Source: Helichrysum umbraculigerum
Taxonomy: Eukaryota; Streptophyta; Magnoliopsida; Asterales; Asteraceae
DNA length: 64,000 nucleotides
Direction: 5' to 3'
Assembly (NCBI GenBank): GCA_949592205.1
Contig: CATIUR010000001.1
Span: forward strand, 820,001-884,000
Shown: positions 45,301 to 55,948 of the stretch, piece by piece
Numbering within the stretch: the stretch's first letter is position 1
Layout: each line of letters opens with the position of its first letter
Translations under genes and position numbers: made by a program
The notes under the pieces: model-generated
Seen by the model: only the letters and a program-made list of their open reading frames with translations
Told to the model about the DNA's origin: nothing
Database searches by the model: none

Positions 45301-47854
45301 TGTGACACCCCCAAATTTAATGATTTGCGGAAGCTTGATTTGGGTGTCACTAATCAATATACAAAGCACATAAGATATAATGAACGACCACTATATGCGT
45401 CGTTTTAAACTTGTATAGATAAAGTAAATGTTTACATCAAAATATTGTTATATTAGCTCGGTTCCTGAAATTGAGAGATTACATAGCATAATTACTTTTA
45501 CAAAATATAATAATGCAGTCCAATCTCTAGTTGTATGTATGCTGACTCGAGCTAATAATTCCTGCTTGTGCAGCCAAACTACTGCTGGGTACCTGTGATA
45601 AATACTAAAATGGGTCAGCGAAAACGCTGGTGAGCTCACAGGTTTGTATGTCAATGTATAGTTGTCAGAACCGCAAGATTTATATTGAATTTAAAATGCA
45701 ATTAAGCAAAATAAAAGTTATACTGTCCATGAGCACATAGTCTGAGCTTAACTTGATTTGTCAGGCCCAATTAAGGAAACCTAACTTGAAATGCCTCCTA
45801 CGAGTGCCTAATCAACACTCGTCTTCCCAAATGCTAATACATCCGTTTGACCGATTAGTGCGTGCTAACCCGGATGAGGATTGTCAATCCCATATGATAT
45901 CATATACTAACATTCACGCTATAAATACTAGAGACTATGCTTATGGAGGACTTTAAATTGATTAGCTTGAAACTCATGTAGTATTTGAAGTTTGGCACTT
46001 GCGTTCTACTTGTAAAACAAAACAGAGCAGTAATATCACACCCCTAGTTGTAAAATAGTGAAAACGGGGCTATGAAACTCACCTGGTTCTTGAAGTGTTT
46101 AGCTTAATAAACTTGAAGTAATTAGCTGTGAGTTGGTGTCCAAAGGCTTGAAACCTGAATGTGTCCACGACACTTAAATTGTCATTAATTGTATTGGTAT
46201 CCCGAAAGACTACCATTTGAATTGTTTGTCTAACTAAATGTCCAAATTACCCCGATTTGGTTGATTGTTTTGTTACAAGTTACTACGACTTGTTTGAATA
46301 AGTTGATACAAGTTACAACGACTTGTTTGATTGGATTGTCTAAGTTACTATGACTTAGTTGATTTAATTGTGTATTTGAGAGTGGGTACGGCCCGTTGGT
46401 GACGGTTGTAACAATAGTTCTAAAATGTTATTATATTGTTGCTACAGTGAATTGCTACAGTGAATTGCTACAGTAAAATTTGACTTTTCTACAGTAACTT
46501 TGACTTCGAAAATTTTGAGGTTTGAAGATTCTGTTTTGTGCGACGTAGCCTGCGACGCAGGCTGCGACGTAAGGTTTTTGCGACGAAGAGGGTTGCGTCG
46601 CCAAAGTCAATAGTGCTAAGTCAATAGCGACGTAGGGTGCTACGTCGCTTATGCGACGTAGGTTCGGTTTGCGACGTTAAGGTCTGCGTCGCTATGTGCG
46701 ACATTCGCAGGTCAATGCGACGTAATAGGCTGCGTCGCTATATGCGACGTTGGGGATATAGTGCGACGTAGGTCGCTGCGTCGCTATATGCGACGTTGAG
46801 GATATAGTGCGACGTAGGTCGCTGCGTCGCTATATGCGACGTTGGGGATATAGTGCGACGTAGGTCGCTGCGTCGCTATATGCGACGTTAGGGATATAGT
46901 GCGACGTAGGTCGCTGCGTCGCATTTGCTCCAGGCCAAATGCGACGTACGGGGTCTGATCGGAGTTTCAACTTCAAAAACGCATTTTCCGGCCATCGATC
47001 GGCCTAATATTTTTACCCAACCCATTTTAGGACATTACAAGGTTATACAAACAACTAGCAAGTTATAAAACTTAAAAACGAGAGTTTTCGGAGTTGTGTC
47101 GGAAACTTACAAATCGCCGAAATGAAATTCCGGAAAGATAGGATTGTAGATCGCGAAGTGGTGAACGTTTATTTCCAAAGGGGCTTGAAGATCCGAGGTC
47201 GTTTAGTATGTTTATTTTGCGATTTTTGTTGTTTTTGGTTTGTGGTTTAGTTGAGAGAAAAATAAGAGAGGAGAGAGAGATAGAAGATGAGAAATGAAAG
47301 AAAATGAAAAAGGGAGGGGGTTTTGGTTGGGAGTTCCACTCTCAGCCTGAACCCCCGCGCTCCGTGCGGTGTTCGTTTACTCCGTCGTTTAAACGTTAAA
47401 TATTTATTTTCTATGTTTTAATATACGTTTTAAAAATACGAATAATTACTCAGTATTTTTGTTAAAGCATTTGACTAAACATTTAATAATTACATTATAA
47501 ATGGTGAATTGTCTCGTTTTGTTTGCGCAATTACATTTTATTCGAGTTTATATAAATTGTGTGAAAAAATTTGGATACAAAATATTATTGTCATAATATT
47601 TTTAAGTACAAAAAAAAAACGTTATTAAAAATCCTTGTATTACTTAAATCAATTGTTCACCAACGTCCGTATTTATTGTATCGAAATTCATTCGATTTGA
47701 AACTCGTACGATTTAAACGAATCGCATAATTGTAGATATATATTCAACAATATATATAATAATTGATACATTAATTAGCCTAACACAGAACTAATTACAT
47801 GTATTGAAGCTTGATTAGGCACTAAATTTTAGTCCTAAGTTGACGGGTGTCACA
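45301..47854 (-). repeat. 3' LTR of Tekay element (2,554 bp)
   Basis: Plus-strand ends are TGTGACACCCCC and GACGGGTGTCACA. It holds four copies of a 46-bp tandem unit (46729-46912), further GCGACG/CGTCGC words (46537-46953), and repeats of ACGACTTGTTTGA (46280-46350) and GCTACAGTGAATT (46441-46475). Confidence 0.95.
46729..46912. repeat. 46-bp tandem repeat, four units, in Tekay LTR
   Basis: Each unit starts GCTGCGTCGC and contains GCGACG twice, so every unit holds complementary arms (TGCGTCGC and GCGACG). The units are nearly identical, with one or two changes each. The same array is at 61577-61760. Confidence 0.9.
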
Positions 47855-47889
47855 TTCTCCCCCTGTTAGAAGAATTTCGTCCCGAAATT
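47855..47889 (-). promoter_or_regulatory. Hairpin plus polypurine tract of Tekay element
   Basis: Minus strand: AATTTCG, loop GGA, CGAAATT (47889 down to 47873, perfect 7-bp stem), then AACAGGGGGAGAA up to the LTR. The stem begins at the last base of the pol stop codon. Confidence 0.75.
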
Positions 47890-48583
47890 TATGTTGAAGT
47901 CGTGTTTGACGTTGAATCGGTGAAGAGTTGAGGATACTTGAGTCGCATTCGATCCTCCCGTTCCCAGGTGAATTCCGGACCGCGCCGCGAATTCCACCTA
48001 ACCTTGACGATGGGAATACGACTTTGTTTAAGTTGTTTGACCTCACGGTCCATGATTTCAGCGGGTTCCTCAACAAAGTGAAGTTTTTCGTCAACTCGAA
48101 TTTCATCGAGTGGAATGATAAGTGTCTCATCAGACAGACACTTCTTCAAATTTGAAACATGAAATGTGGGATGCACGCTGCTGAGTTCAGATGGCAGCTG
48201 CAATCGATAAGCCACTGGAACAATCCTTTCGAGGATCTCGAATGGTCCAATGTATCTGGGATTCAACTTCCCTCGTTTGCCAAATCGGATTACGCCTTTC
48301 CAAGGCGATACTTTGAGTAGAACTCGATCCCCAACTTGGAACTCGAGTGGTTTGCGTCTCACGTCAGCATAACTTTTCTGACGATCACGCGCGGCCTTAA
48401 GCTTGTTTTGAATTTCTACGATTCTCTCGGTCGTCTCATGAATGATTTCTGGACCTGTGAGTTGGCTATCCCCAACTTCAGTCCAACAGATAGGTGACCG
48501 GCACTTACGACCGTACAGTGCCTCGAAGGGTGCAGCTTTGATGCTGGTATGATAACTGTTGTTGTACGAGAACTCGCACAATG
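47889..48583 (-). pseudogene. Tekay integrase C-terminus and chromodomain (after insertion)
   Basis: This is the end of gag-pol, separated from its upstream part by the element at 48584-55943. From the target copy CAATG inward it has EFSYNNSYHTSIKAAPFEALYG and RKCRSPICW, typical after the integrase catalytic core. Then come SYADVRRKPLEFQVGDRV, GKLNPRYIGPF, HPTFHVSNL and a final chromodomain-like VKVRWNSRRGPEFTWERED. The chromodomain directs integration toward marked chromatin in chromoviruses. The frame is open to TAA at 47889-47891. Insert plus one target copy is 7,365 bp, a multiple of three, so the reading phase is kept in coordinates. Confidence 0.92.
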
Positions 48584-51168
48584 TGTAACACCCTCGAATT
48601 TCGGGTTGCGGAAGCGGTCGGTCGGGTGTTACCAATCAAATATCACAAGCACAAAGGTACATAATGAACGACTCTAAATGAGACGTTTGAAAATAGTTAT
48701 ACATTTCCTAAAATAAAATGTATACATGTTGCGAGTTCGCAAAAATAATTTCATTACATAATTGTAATACAAAAGTTATGCAAGAAATCCATTTGTTGAA
48801 AGCATGCGACTCGAGCTAGGATCCTGACGGGCTGATCCTACTAAAGCTGTACCTGAAATGCATACTAAAATACGTCAGCGATAAGCTGGTGAGTCCATAG
48901 GTTTAGTTGACAAGGATTAAAGTATAAGATTATAATCCTATGCTTGAAGTACACCCCTGTGTACAGTGTTGAATTCCTGAGCTTCTTAGATTGAGTGATG
49001 AACTCAATTGAGGTGATTCTTGAACTAGTTCCTTGATCTAAGCAGTTCACACAATAATAACACAAGTAATAATATCACAGAGTAGCAATTAACACGTATC
49101 AATTAATTCAAATAAATAGCACATATCACATAAGGAAAGTAAAGCGCAAGTATGTTCTTGAAAATCTTGTTTACTGATCTTGTCCTTGAAAATCTTGATC
49201 TTGAAAACCTTGTTTTATTGATCTTGAAAATCTTGAATTCTTGACCTTGCACATAGTTCTTGATCTTGTAAATAGGTTCTTGATCTTGCAAATAAGTTCT
49301 TGACCTAGCACATAATCCTTGACCTAATCTTGTTTTCTAGTTTCTTGATTCTTGTATGTTCTTGTATTCCTGACCTTGAATTCTTGTTCTTGATTCTAGT
49401 GTTCTAGTCCTTGAATTCTTGTTCTTGATCTTATAAATTCTTGTATTCTAGACCTTGGGTTCTTGTTCTTGATTCTAGTGTTTTCTTGTATTCTTGACCT
49501 TAAAGTCTTGTTATCTAGTTTCTTAGTATTCTAGTTTCTCGATCCTTGGATTCTTGAATTCTAAGTTTGATGTACTCTAGCCTAGAGTACAATGATTTCA
49601 ATTATTCCCGTGTCGTACAGTGTTAGCCTATAGCTATTAATGTTCTTGAAACCTGAGTGATGTGTAAGGATAATCCATATTATCCATCAATGTTCGTGTT
49701 ACTGAAACCTATCTCATATAAGTTTTTCATTTGCGACTAGTGCCCTAGTCTAATACGAGTTGTAATAAATCATTTATAATGATTGATTTCATAAATAGAT
49801 TTTTAATAATAATCAACGAGTATGCATTCCACCCCAAAACAGTATAACAGTTTGAAAGGGGGGGCTATGGAAACTCACCTTTGGGTGCTAGCGTTTCTAA
49901 ACGTACAGTTGATCCAACAGAAATCTCCTCGTGTCCTAAACACGCGAGATTCTAATGAGTATTTTTGATTGTCTATTATTTACTCGTATTAATATATATC
50001 CGATCATATTATATCCAAATGTTTTAACCTTGTATTTCCCGTTTGAAGTTTTTGGAAAAGCGGGGGGTCCGAACACTAAAATACGTCATTTTCGACCCCT
50101 AGATGACCCCGGAAGGCTTAAAACTGGCTAGGCTAAGGTACTTAGCCTTGACCATTTAGCTGTTTTTGAATGACCGTGCGAATTTGAGTCTGATCCGTTA
50201 CAATAAATTTTTCATCGAGAAGCACGTTAAAAAGACTTATTCCCTTGAATACGCCGTGTTCATGTTTTCTGGGCGGGAATACGCCGTATTCCCTTGAATA
50301 CGCCGTATTCCGAGGTCTGGTTCGAGTCTGTTCTTTCCAAAACACACCCAAACCGATTTTAAAACCATTTTCGCATATAACCAACTTAATAGAATGATAA
50401 TACATGATAATATAAGTATTATAAACATGAAATCGAGTGGAGATCGGGGATTTTCTTACCAAATGAAAATGAGAACGAAAATGGTGAAAATGATGATGGA
50501 AGACGATGATGATGATGTTGTTGTTACTCCTCCTTCTAGTGACGATGATGGTGCCGATTTGATGATGATGGCGGTGGTGATGTAGTGTGAGCCGAGAGGG
50601 AGAGGAGGAAGAGATTGAGTGTGGGTGAAATGGAACCAAAAATGGAAATGAGGAGGGAGTAAAGAGGAAAGGCCGGCCATCTCCAATAATTGGAGGTGGT
50701 TGGCTCCGGTTTGTCCCGCTTAGTAGTATTTTGACCCGTGTTTTGGTACCCGATTGTAAAATAAATAATATTTTTAAATTTTATAATTTTATTGATACGA
50801 AATCGTTTATGTTTTTATGCGAAGTATTTTATAAAAATACTTTAATTGAGTTATAAAAATATAACTTAGTTTTGAGTTTGATTGACGGATATAGTTCGAT
50901 TGATTTCCTTGCGTTCGAGTAAAATGAAATAAAACGAAATGTGTTTTATTTTAACCCACGTAAATAATTATTATCATTTTCAATGATACATTATTTGTTA
51001 GTTTTGTAGCGAATGATTTACTTGTACACGATAAATAATTAATCGTTTCGTGTTATGGTTATATAATACCTTATATAATACTTGAGCACTTGATAACATT
51101 TGTATCGGATATGTGAATAGAAAGTTTAAATTGGACCCGGATTTTGGTCATTTTTGTCAGTTGTTACA
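48584..51168 (-). repeat. 3' LTR of gag-only Tekay-like element (2,585 bp)
   Basis: Plus-strand ends are TGTAACACCCTCGAATTTCGG and GTCAGTTGTTACA. It includes a long degenerate TTCTTGATCTTG-type array (49150-49560), GAATACGCCGTATTC words (50247-50311) and a GATGAT-rich run (50490-50580). Confidence 0.95.
49150..49560. repeat. Degenerate TTCTTG(A/T) array
   Basis: About 400 bp of short words (GTTCTTGA, TGATCTTG, CTTGAAAATCTTG, TTCTTGACCT) in loosely tandem order, mostly one strand. It is also present at 53925-54335 in the other LTR. Confidence 0.75.
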
Positions 51169-51203
51169 TTCTCCCCTTGTTATAGGAATTTCGTCCCGAA
51201 ATT
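51169..51203 (-). promoter_or_regulatory. Hairpin plus polypurine tract of gag-only Tekay-like element
   Basis: Minus strand: AATTTCG, loop GGA, CGAAATT (51203 down to 51187), then AACAAGGGGAGAA up to the LTR at 51168. The stem is identical to that of the Tekay element at 47873-47889 although the pol gene is gone. Confidence 0.75.
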
Positions 51204-51735
51204 CAAGACGGAGATAGAAGTGAGTGAGGTCTTAAGAGTAAGACGATTGAATTGATTCTCTTGAGTATTTTGATCTATTGTTCTTGTTATGATCCGAGTT
51301 CTAGATTTTCTTGATCTATAGTTTCTTGCCTTATGATTTCTTGTCTTATGATTTCTTGTCTTATGATTTCTTGTCCTAGAGTTTTCTTGTCCTGAGGTTT
51401 CTTGACCTATAGTTTCTTGGCCTGTGATTCCTTGATCTAAGATTTCTTGACCTGAGGTTTCTTGACTTATGATTTCTTGATATCTGCTTTCTTGATCTTG
51501 ATTTTCTTGTCCTATAGCTTATAGACTAATTGACTCTAGTCACAAAGTTCTATATCTGATCTTATCTTGCTCCCCTTGTTAAGATTAACGTCCTACAGAC
51601 AGTGCGAGGGGTAGATTTTCGTTTACAATGACTACCTACAGTAGTGTGAATCTTGATATGATTAAGTGAGATAAATAGGGTCACAGTAAGATACGTACCC
51701 TAATATAATATAGCGTCCTAGCAGACGTGGTTGTT
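51204..51735. other. Non-coding region downstream of gag with TTTCTTG minisatellite
   Basis: No ORF. From about 51255 to 51535 there are roughly 15 copies of a 15-16-bp unit such as TATGATTTCTTGTCT. It resembles the words of the LTR array at 49150-49560. Confidence 0.75.
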
Positions 51736-52731
51736 CTAATCTCGTCGTTTTGGACAGTCCTTCATGAAATGTCCGGAGTTACCGCACACAAAACAGACTT
51801 TTGGTGCGTTGGAATTGACAGGTGTGGTTGGGAATTTACATTCCTGAGCTGGGTGTCCCCTAAGATTGCATTTTGAACAAGGTTCACTACAGGTGCCCAC
51901 ATGATGATGTTTGCAGTTGGAACAGTGTGGCAAATATCCTCCATAACTGCTACTACCCTTAGATCTAGTGACGTAAGCCTTAGACGCTTCTAGTCGCTTG
52001 GTTGGTGATTGGTACTGGTCGTTGTCATTGGGATTCCCATCCCGAATGCGTTTGTTGTGGGTTCCGGTAGGGGTATCGATCATGGCCGTAAGTTCATGTG
52101 CCAGACGGATGGCCCTTTGGATAGTGGTAGGTTGGGATGCAGCGACATTGCCTTGGACAGGGTCCGAAAGGCCTCGAATGTACTTCTTGATGCGTTTGGA
52201 TTCAGGCTCCACCATGTTTGGGCATAAAAGTGCCAGTTGTTGGAATCGAGTGGTGTAGCTTTGGATGTTGTTCCCCTGAACAGTGAGATGCCAGAACTCT
52301 TCTTCCAGCTTTTGTATTTCTTCCGGAGGGCAGTACTCTTCCCTGAGCATGGTTTTCAGATCTTCCCATGGAAGTTGATAAGCAGCATCAATCCCTACGG
52401 ACTGAACATAAGAGTTCCACCAGGTGAGAGCACCTTCTTGAAATGTGCAGGTAGCGAATTTGACTTTGCAGGCCTCGGTGCAATTGCAGATGCGAAGAAC
52501 TGATTCCATTCTCTCGAACCATCGGATCAGACCGATAGCTCCTTCGGTGCCAGCAAAATCGAGAGGTTTGCAGTTTTGGAATTCTTTGTAGGTGCATGGT
52601 TTGGCAACAGGTGAATTTTCAGTAGTGCTTTGAGAATTTGGTGGTCGTTCTCGAGACAAAGCCTCAGTCACTGCTTGAGCAATGAGGGATGTCATCTGAG
52701 CATCAGTGTAGTTTCTTGACTTTGGCGGCAT
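51736..52731 (-). CDS. Intact gag of gag-only Tekay-like element (331 aa)
   Basis: ATG at 52731 (MPPKSRNYTDAQMTSL) opens an uninterrupted frame. The gag core is clear: CTYKEFQNCKPLDFAGTEG, IRWFERMESVLRIC, FATCTFQEGALTWWNS, then FWHLTVQGNNIQSYTTRF and RIKKYIRGLSDPVQGNV. The C-terminus has three cysteine motifs: CSNCKHHHVGTC, CSKCNLRGHPAQEC and CFVCGNSGHFMKDC; the last two are full CCHC knuckles. The protein ends five residues after the last knuckle. It is clearly related to the gag part of the neighbouring Tekay element (same order and many shared blocks). With all motifs intact and very young LTRs, it is a good candidate for a protein that is still made and packages this element's RNA. Confidence 0.92.
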   Translation of the reverse strand: MPPKSRNYTDAQMTSLIAQAVTEALSRERPPNSQSTTENSPVAKPCTYKEFQNCKPLDFAGTEGAIGLIRWFERMESVLRICNCTEACKVKFATCTFQEGALTWWNSYVQSVGIDAAYQLPWEDLKTMLREEYCPPEEIQKLEEEFWHLTVQGNNIQSYTTRFQQLALLCPNMVEPESKRIKKYIRGLSDPVQGNVAASQPTTIQRAIRLAHELTAMIDTPTGTHNKRIRDGNPNDNDQYQSPTKRLEASKAYVTRSKGSSSYGGYLPHCSNCKHHHVGTCSEPCSKCNLRGHPAQECKFPTTPVNSNAPKVCFVCGNSGHFMKDCPKRRD

Positions 52732-53342
52732 GGTTCTTCAAGAAAGAAAAATGAAGATACATGAGATTTGATTTTTGTAATTGTGGAGGTTAATATCAAC
52801 ATAGAAGTGAGAGAAGTGTAGGAAACAAGTTGAGGTACGACATGAAAGTGCACAGAGTCAGATAATGCATGAAGAAGTATTATTGATTTTTGAGTTTGTT
52901 TCAAGTTTTCAACGGGTTGAGTCGAATGATTTTTGCCACGTGGGAAAAGAAATACACCACGTTTAGTAAAAACTGATGGCGTTCGCGCGATGAAATAGAT
53001 GGAATAGTTGGTGCGTCATTTCTAAATGTTGAGTTTGAAGTGACGAGAATGTCAGCGAGTGAGGCCTATGTATATATAATCCTATATATAATAGCCTAGT
53101 AAGTCTAGTATACGCTAAGTCAATATAGTCCTAGCTAAATCAGAGTCATCTATTGTATTTCCGGTCAGCATAACCCTTTTCAGATTTCACATCATCCGTA
53201 TTTAATTATACATAGTTAGCTATGCTATGTTAAATTAAACCCGTAAGACGTGATTTCTGAACCAAGTCATTCCTAATAGGAAATACTGCCTAACGGTCAT
53301 AGTCTAGGCCCACTAAATGCAACCTAGTTCACTATAACCTTA
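52732..53342. other. Leader of gag-only Tekay-like element
   Basis: Non-coding, with TATATAAT-rich segments near 53070-53100. Words here resemble the leader of the Tekay element (59800-60130), for example AACGGTCATAGTCTAGG. Confidence 0.6.
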
Positions 53343-53355
53343 GGCTCTGATACCA
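53343..53355 (-). other. Primer binding site, tRNA-iMet type
   Basis: Minus strand TGGTATCAGAGCC, 3 bases from the LTR start at 53359. Confidence 0.92.
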
Positions 53356-53358
53356 ATC

Positions 53359-55943
53359 TGTAACACCCTCGAATTTCAGGTTGCGGAAGCGGTCGGTCGG
53401 GTGTTACCAATCAAATATCACAAGCACAAAGGTACATAATGAACGACTCTAAATGAGACGTTTGAAAATAGTTATACATTTCCTAAAATAAAATGTATAC
53501 ATGTTGCGAGTTCGCAAAAATAATTTCATTACATAATTGTAATACAAAAGTTATGCAAGAAATCCATTTGTTGAAAGCATGCGACTCGAGCTAGGATCCT
53601 GACGGGCTGATCCTACTAAAGCTGTACCTGAAATGCATACTAAAATACGTCAGCGATAAGCTGGTGAGTCCATAGGTTTAGTTGACAAGGATTAAAGTAT
53701 AAGATTATAATCCTATGCTTGAAGTACACCCCTGTGTACAGTGTTGAATTCCTGAGCTTCTTAGATTGAGTGATGAACTCAATTGAGGTGATTCTTGAAC
53801 TAGTTCCTTGATCTAAGCAGTTCACACAATAATAACACAAGTAATAATATCACAGAGTAGCAATTAACACGTATCAATTAATTCAAATAAATAGCACATA
53901 TCACATAAGGAAAGTAAAGCGCAAGTATGTTCTTGAAAATCTTGTTTACTGATCTTGTCCTTGAAAATCTTGATCTTGAAAACCTTGTTTTATTGATCTT
54001 GAAAATCTTGAATTCTTGACCTTGCACATAGTTCTTGATCTTGTAAATAGGTTCTTGATCTTGCAAATAAGTTCTTGACCTAGCACATAATCCTTGACCT
54101 AATCTTGTTTTCTAGTTTCTTGATTCTTGTATGTTCTTGTATTCCTGACCTTGAATTCTTGTTCTTGATTCTAGTGTTCTAGTCCTTGAATTCTTGTTCT
54201 TGATCTTATAAATTCTTGTATTCTAGACCTTGGGTTCTTGTTCTTGATTCTAGTGTTTTCTTGTATTCTTGACCTTAAAGTCTTGTTATCTAGTTTCTTA
54301 GTATTCTAGTTTCTCGATCCTTGGATTCTTGAATTCTAAGTTTGATGTACTCTAGCCTAGAGTACAATGATTTCAATTATTCCCGTGTCGTACAGTGTTA
54401 GCCTATAGCTATTAATGTTCTTGAAACCTGAGTGATGTGTAAGGATAATCCATATTATCCATCAATGTTCGTGTTACTGAAACCTATCTCATATAAGTTT
54501 TTCATTTGCGACTAGTGCCCTAGTCTAATACGAGTTGTAATAAATCATTTACAATGATTGATTTCATAAATAGATTTTTAATAATAATCAACGAGTATGC
54601 ATTCCACCCCAAAACAGTATAACAGTTTGAAAGGAGGGGCTATGGAAACTCACCTTTGGGTGCTAGCGTTTCTAAACGTACAGTTGATCCAACAGAAATC
54701 TCCTCGTGTCCTAAACACGCGAGATTCTAATGAGTATATTTGATTGTCTATTATTTACTCGTATTAATATATATCCGATCATATTATATCCAAATGTTTT
54801 AACCTTGTATTTCCCGTTTGAAGTTTTTGGAAAAGCGGGGGGTCCGAACACTAAAATACGTCATTTTCGACCCCTAGATGACCCCGGAAGGCTTAAAACT
54901 GGCTAGGCTAAGGTACTTAGCCTTGACCATTTAGCTGTTTTTGAATGACCGTGCGAATTTGAGTCTGATCCGTTACAATAAATTTTTCATCGAGAAGCAC
55001 GTTAAAAAGACTTATTCCCTTGAATACGCCGTGTTCATGTTTTCTGGGCGGGAATACGCCGTATTCCCTTGAATACGCCGTATTCCGAGGTCTGGTTCGA
55101 GTCTGTTCTTTCCAAAACACACCCAAACCGATTTTAAAACCATTTTCGCATATAACCAACTTAATAGAATGATAATACATGATAATATAAGTATTATAAA
55201 CATGAAATCGAGTGGAGATCGGGGATTTTCTTACCAAATGAAAATGAGAACGAAAATGGTGAAAATGATGATGGAAGACGATGATGATGATGTTGTTGTT
55301 ACTCCTCCTTCTAGTGACGATGATGGTGCCGATTTGATGATGATGGCGGTGGTGACGTAGTGTGAGCCGAGAGGGAGAGGAGGAAGAGATTGAGTGTGGG
55401 TGAAATGGAACCAAAAATGGAAATGAGGAGGGAGTAAAGAGGAAAGGCCGGCCATCTCCAATAATTGGAGGTGGTTGGCTCCGGTTTGTCCCGCTTAGTG
55501 GTATTTTGACCCGTGTTTTGGTACCCGATTGTAAAATAAATAATATTTTTAAATTTTATAATTTTATTGATACGAAATCGTTTATGTTTTTATGCGAAGT
55601 ATTTTATAAAAATACTTTAATTGAGTTATAAAAATATAACTTAGTTTTGAGTTTGATTGACGGATATAGTTCGATTGATTTCCTTGCGTTCGAGTAAAAT
55701 GAAATAAAACGAAATGTGTTTTATTTTAACCCACGTAAATAATTATTATCATTTTCAATGATACATTATTTGTTAGTTTTGTAGCGAATGATTTACTTGT
55801 ACACGATAAATAATTAATCGTTTCGTGTTATGGTTATATAATACCTTATATAATACTTGAGCACTTGATAACATTTGTATCGGATATTTGAATAGAAAGT
55901 TTAAATTGGACCCGGATTTTGGTCATTTTTGTCAGTTGTTACA
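53359..55943 (-). repeat. 5' LTR of gag-only Tekay-like element (2,585 bp)
   Basis: Same length as the 3' LTR with only a few substitutions. GAATACGCCGTATTC words are at 55022-55086. Confidence 0.95.
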
Positions 55944-55948
55944 CAATG

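Larger units (their letters stand above)
48584..55943 (-). mobile_element. Very young gag-only Tekay-like element, minus strand, target CAATG
   Basis: LTRs at 48584-51168 and 53359-55943 are both 2,585 bp and differ by eye at only about eight to ten positions. CAATG is at 48579-48583 and 55944-55948. The internal region (51169-53358, 2,190 bp) has an iMet primer site, an intact gag, and a polypurine tract, but no protease, RT or integrase. It landed in the integrase of the Tekay element and is therefore the youngest event on this side of the window. Confidence 0.95.

Noticed and set aside
45753..45956. 67-codon ORF repeated at 60601-60804
   Set aside because: It is present in both LTRs of the Tekay element; duplication reflects the LTR, and no domain or expression signal is seen.
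46729..46912. Regular repeats that could suggest a CRISPR array
   Set aside because: Units are directly adjacent with no unique spacers, lie inside a plant LTR and occur in both LTR copies.
50142..50639. 165-codon His-rich ORF, also at 54917-55414
   Set aside because: Present in both LTR copies and driven by a GATGAT-type simple repeat; no start context or domain.
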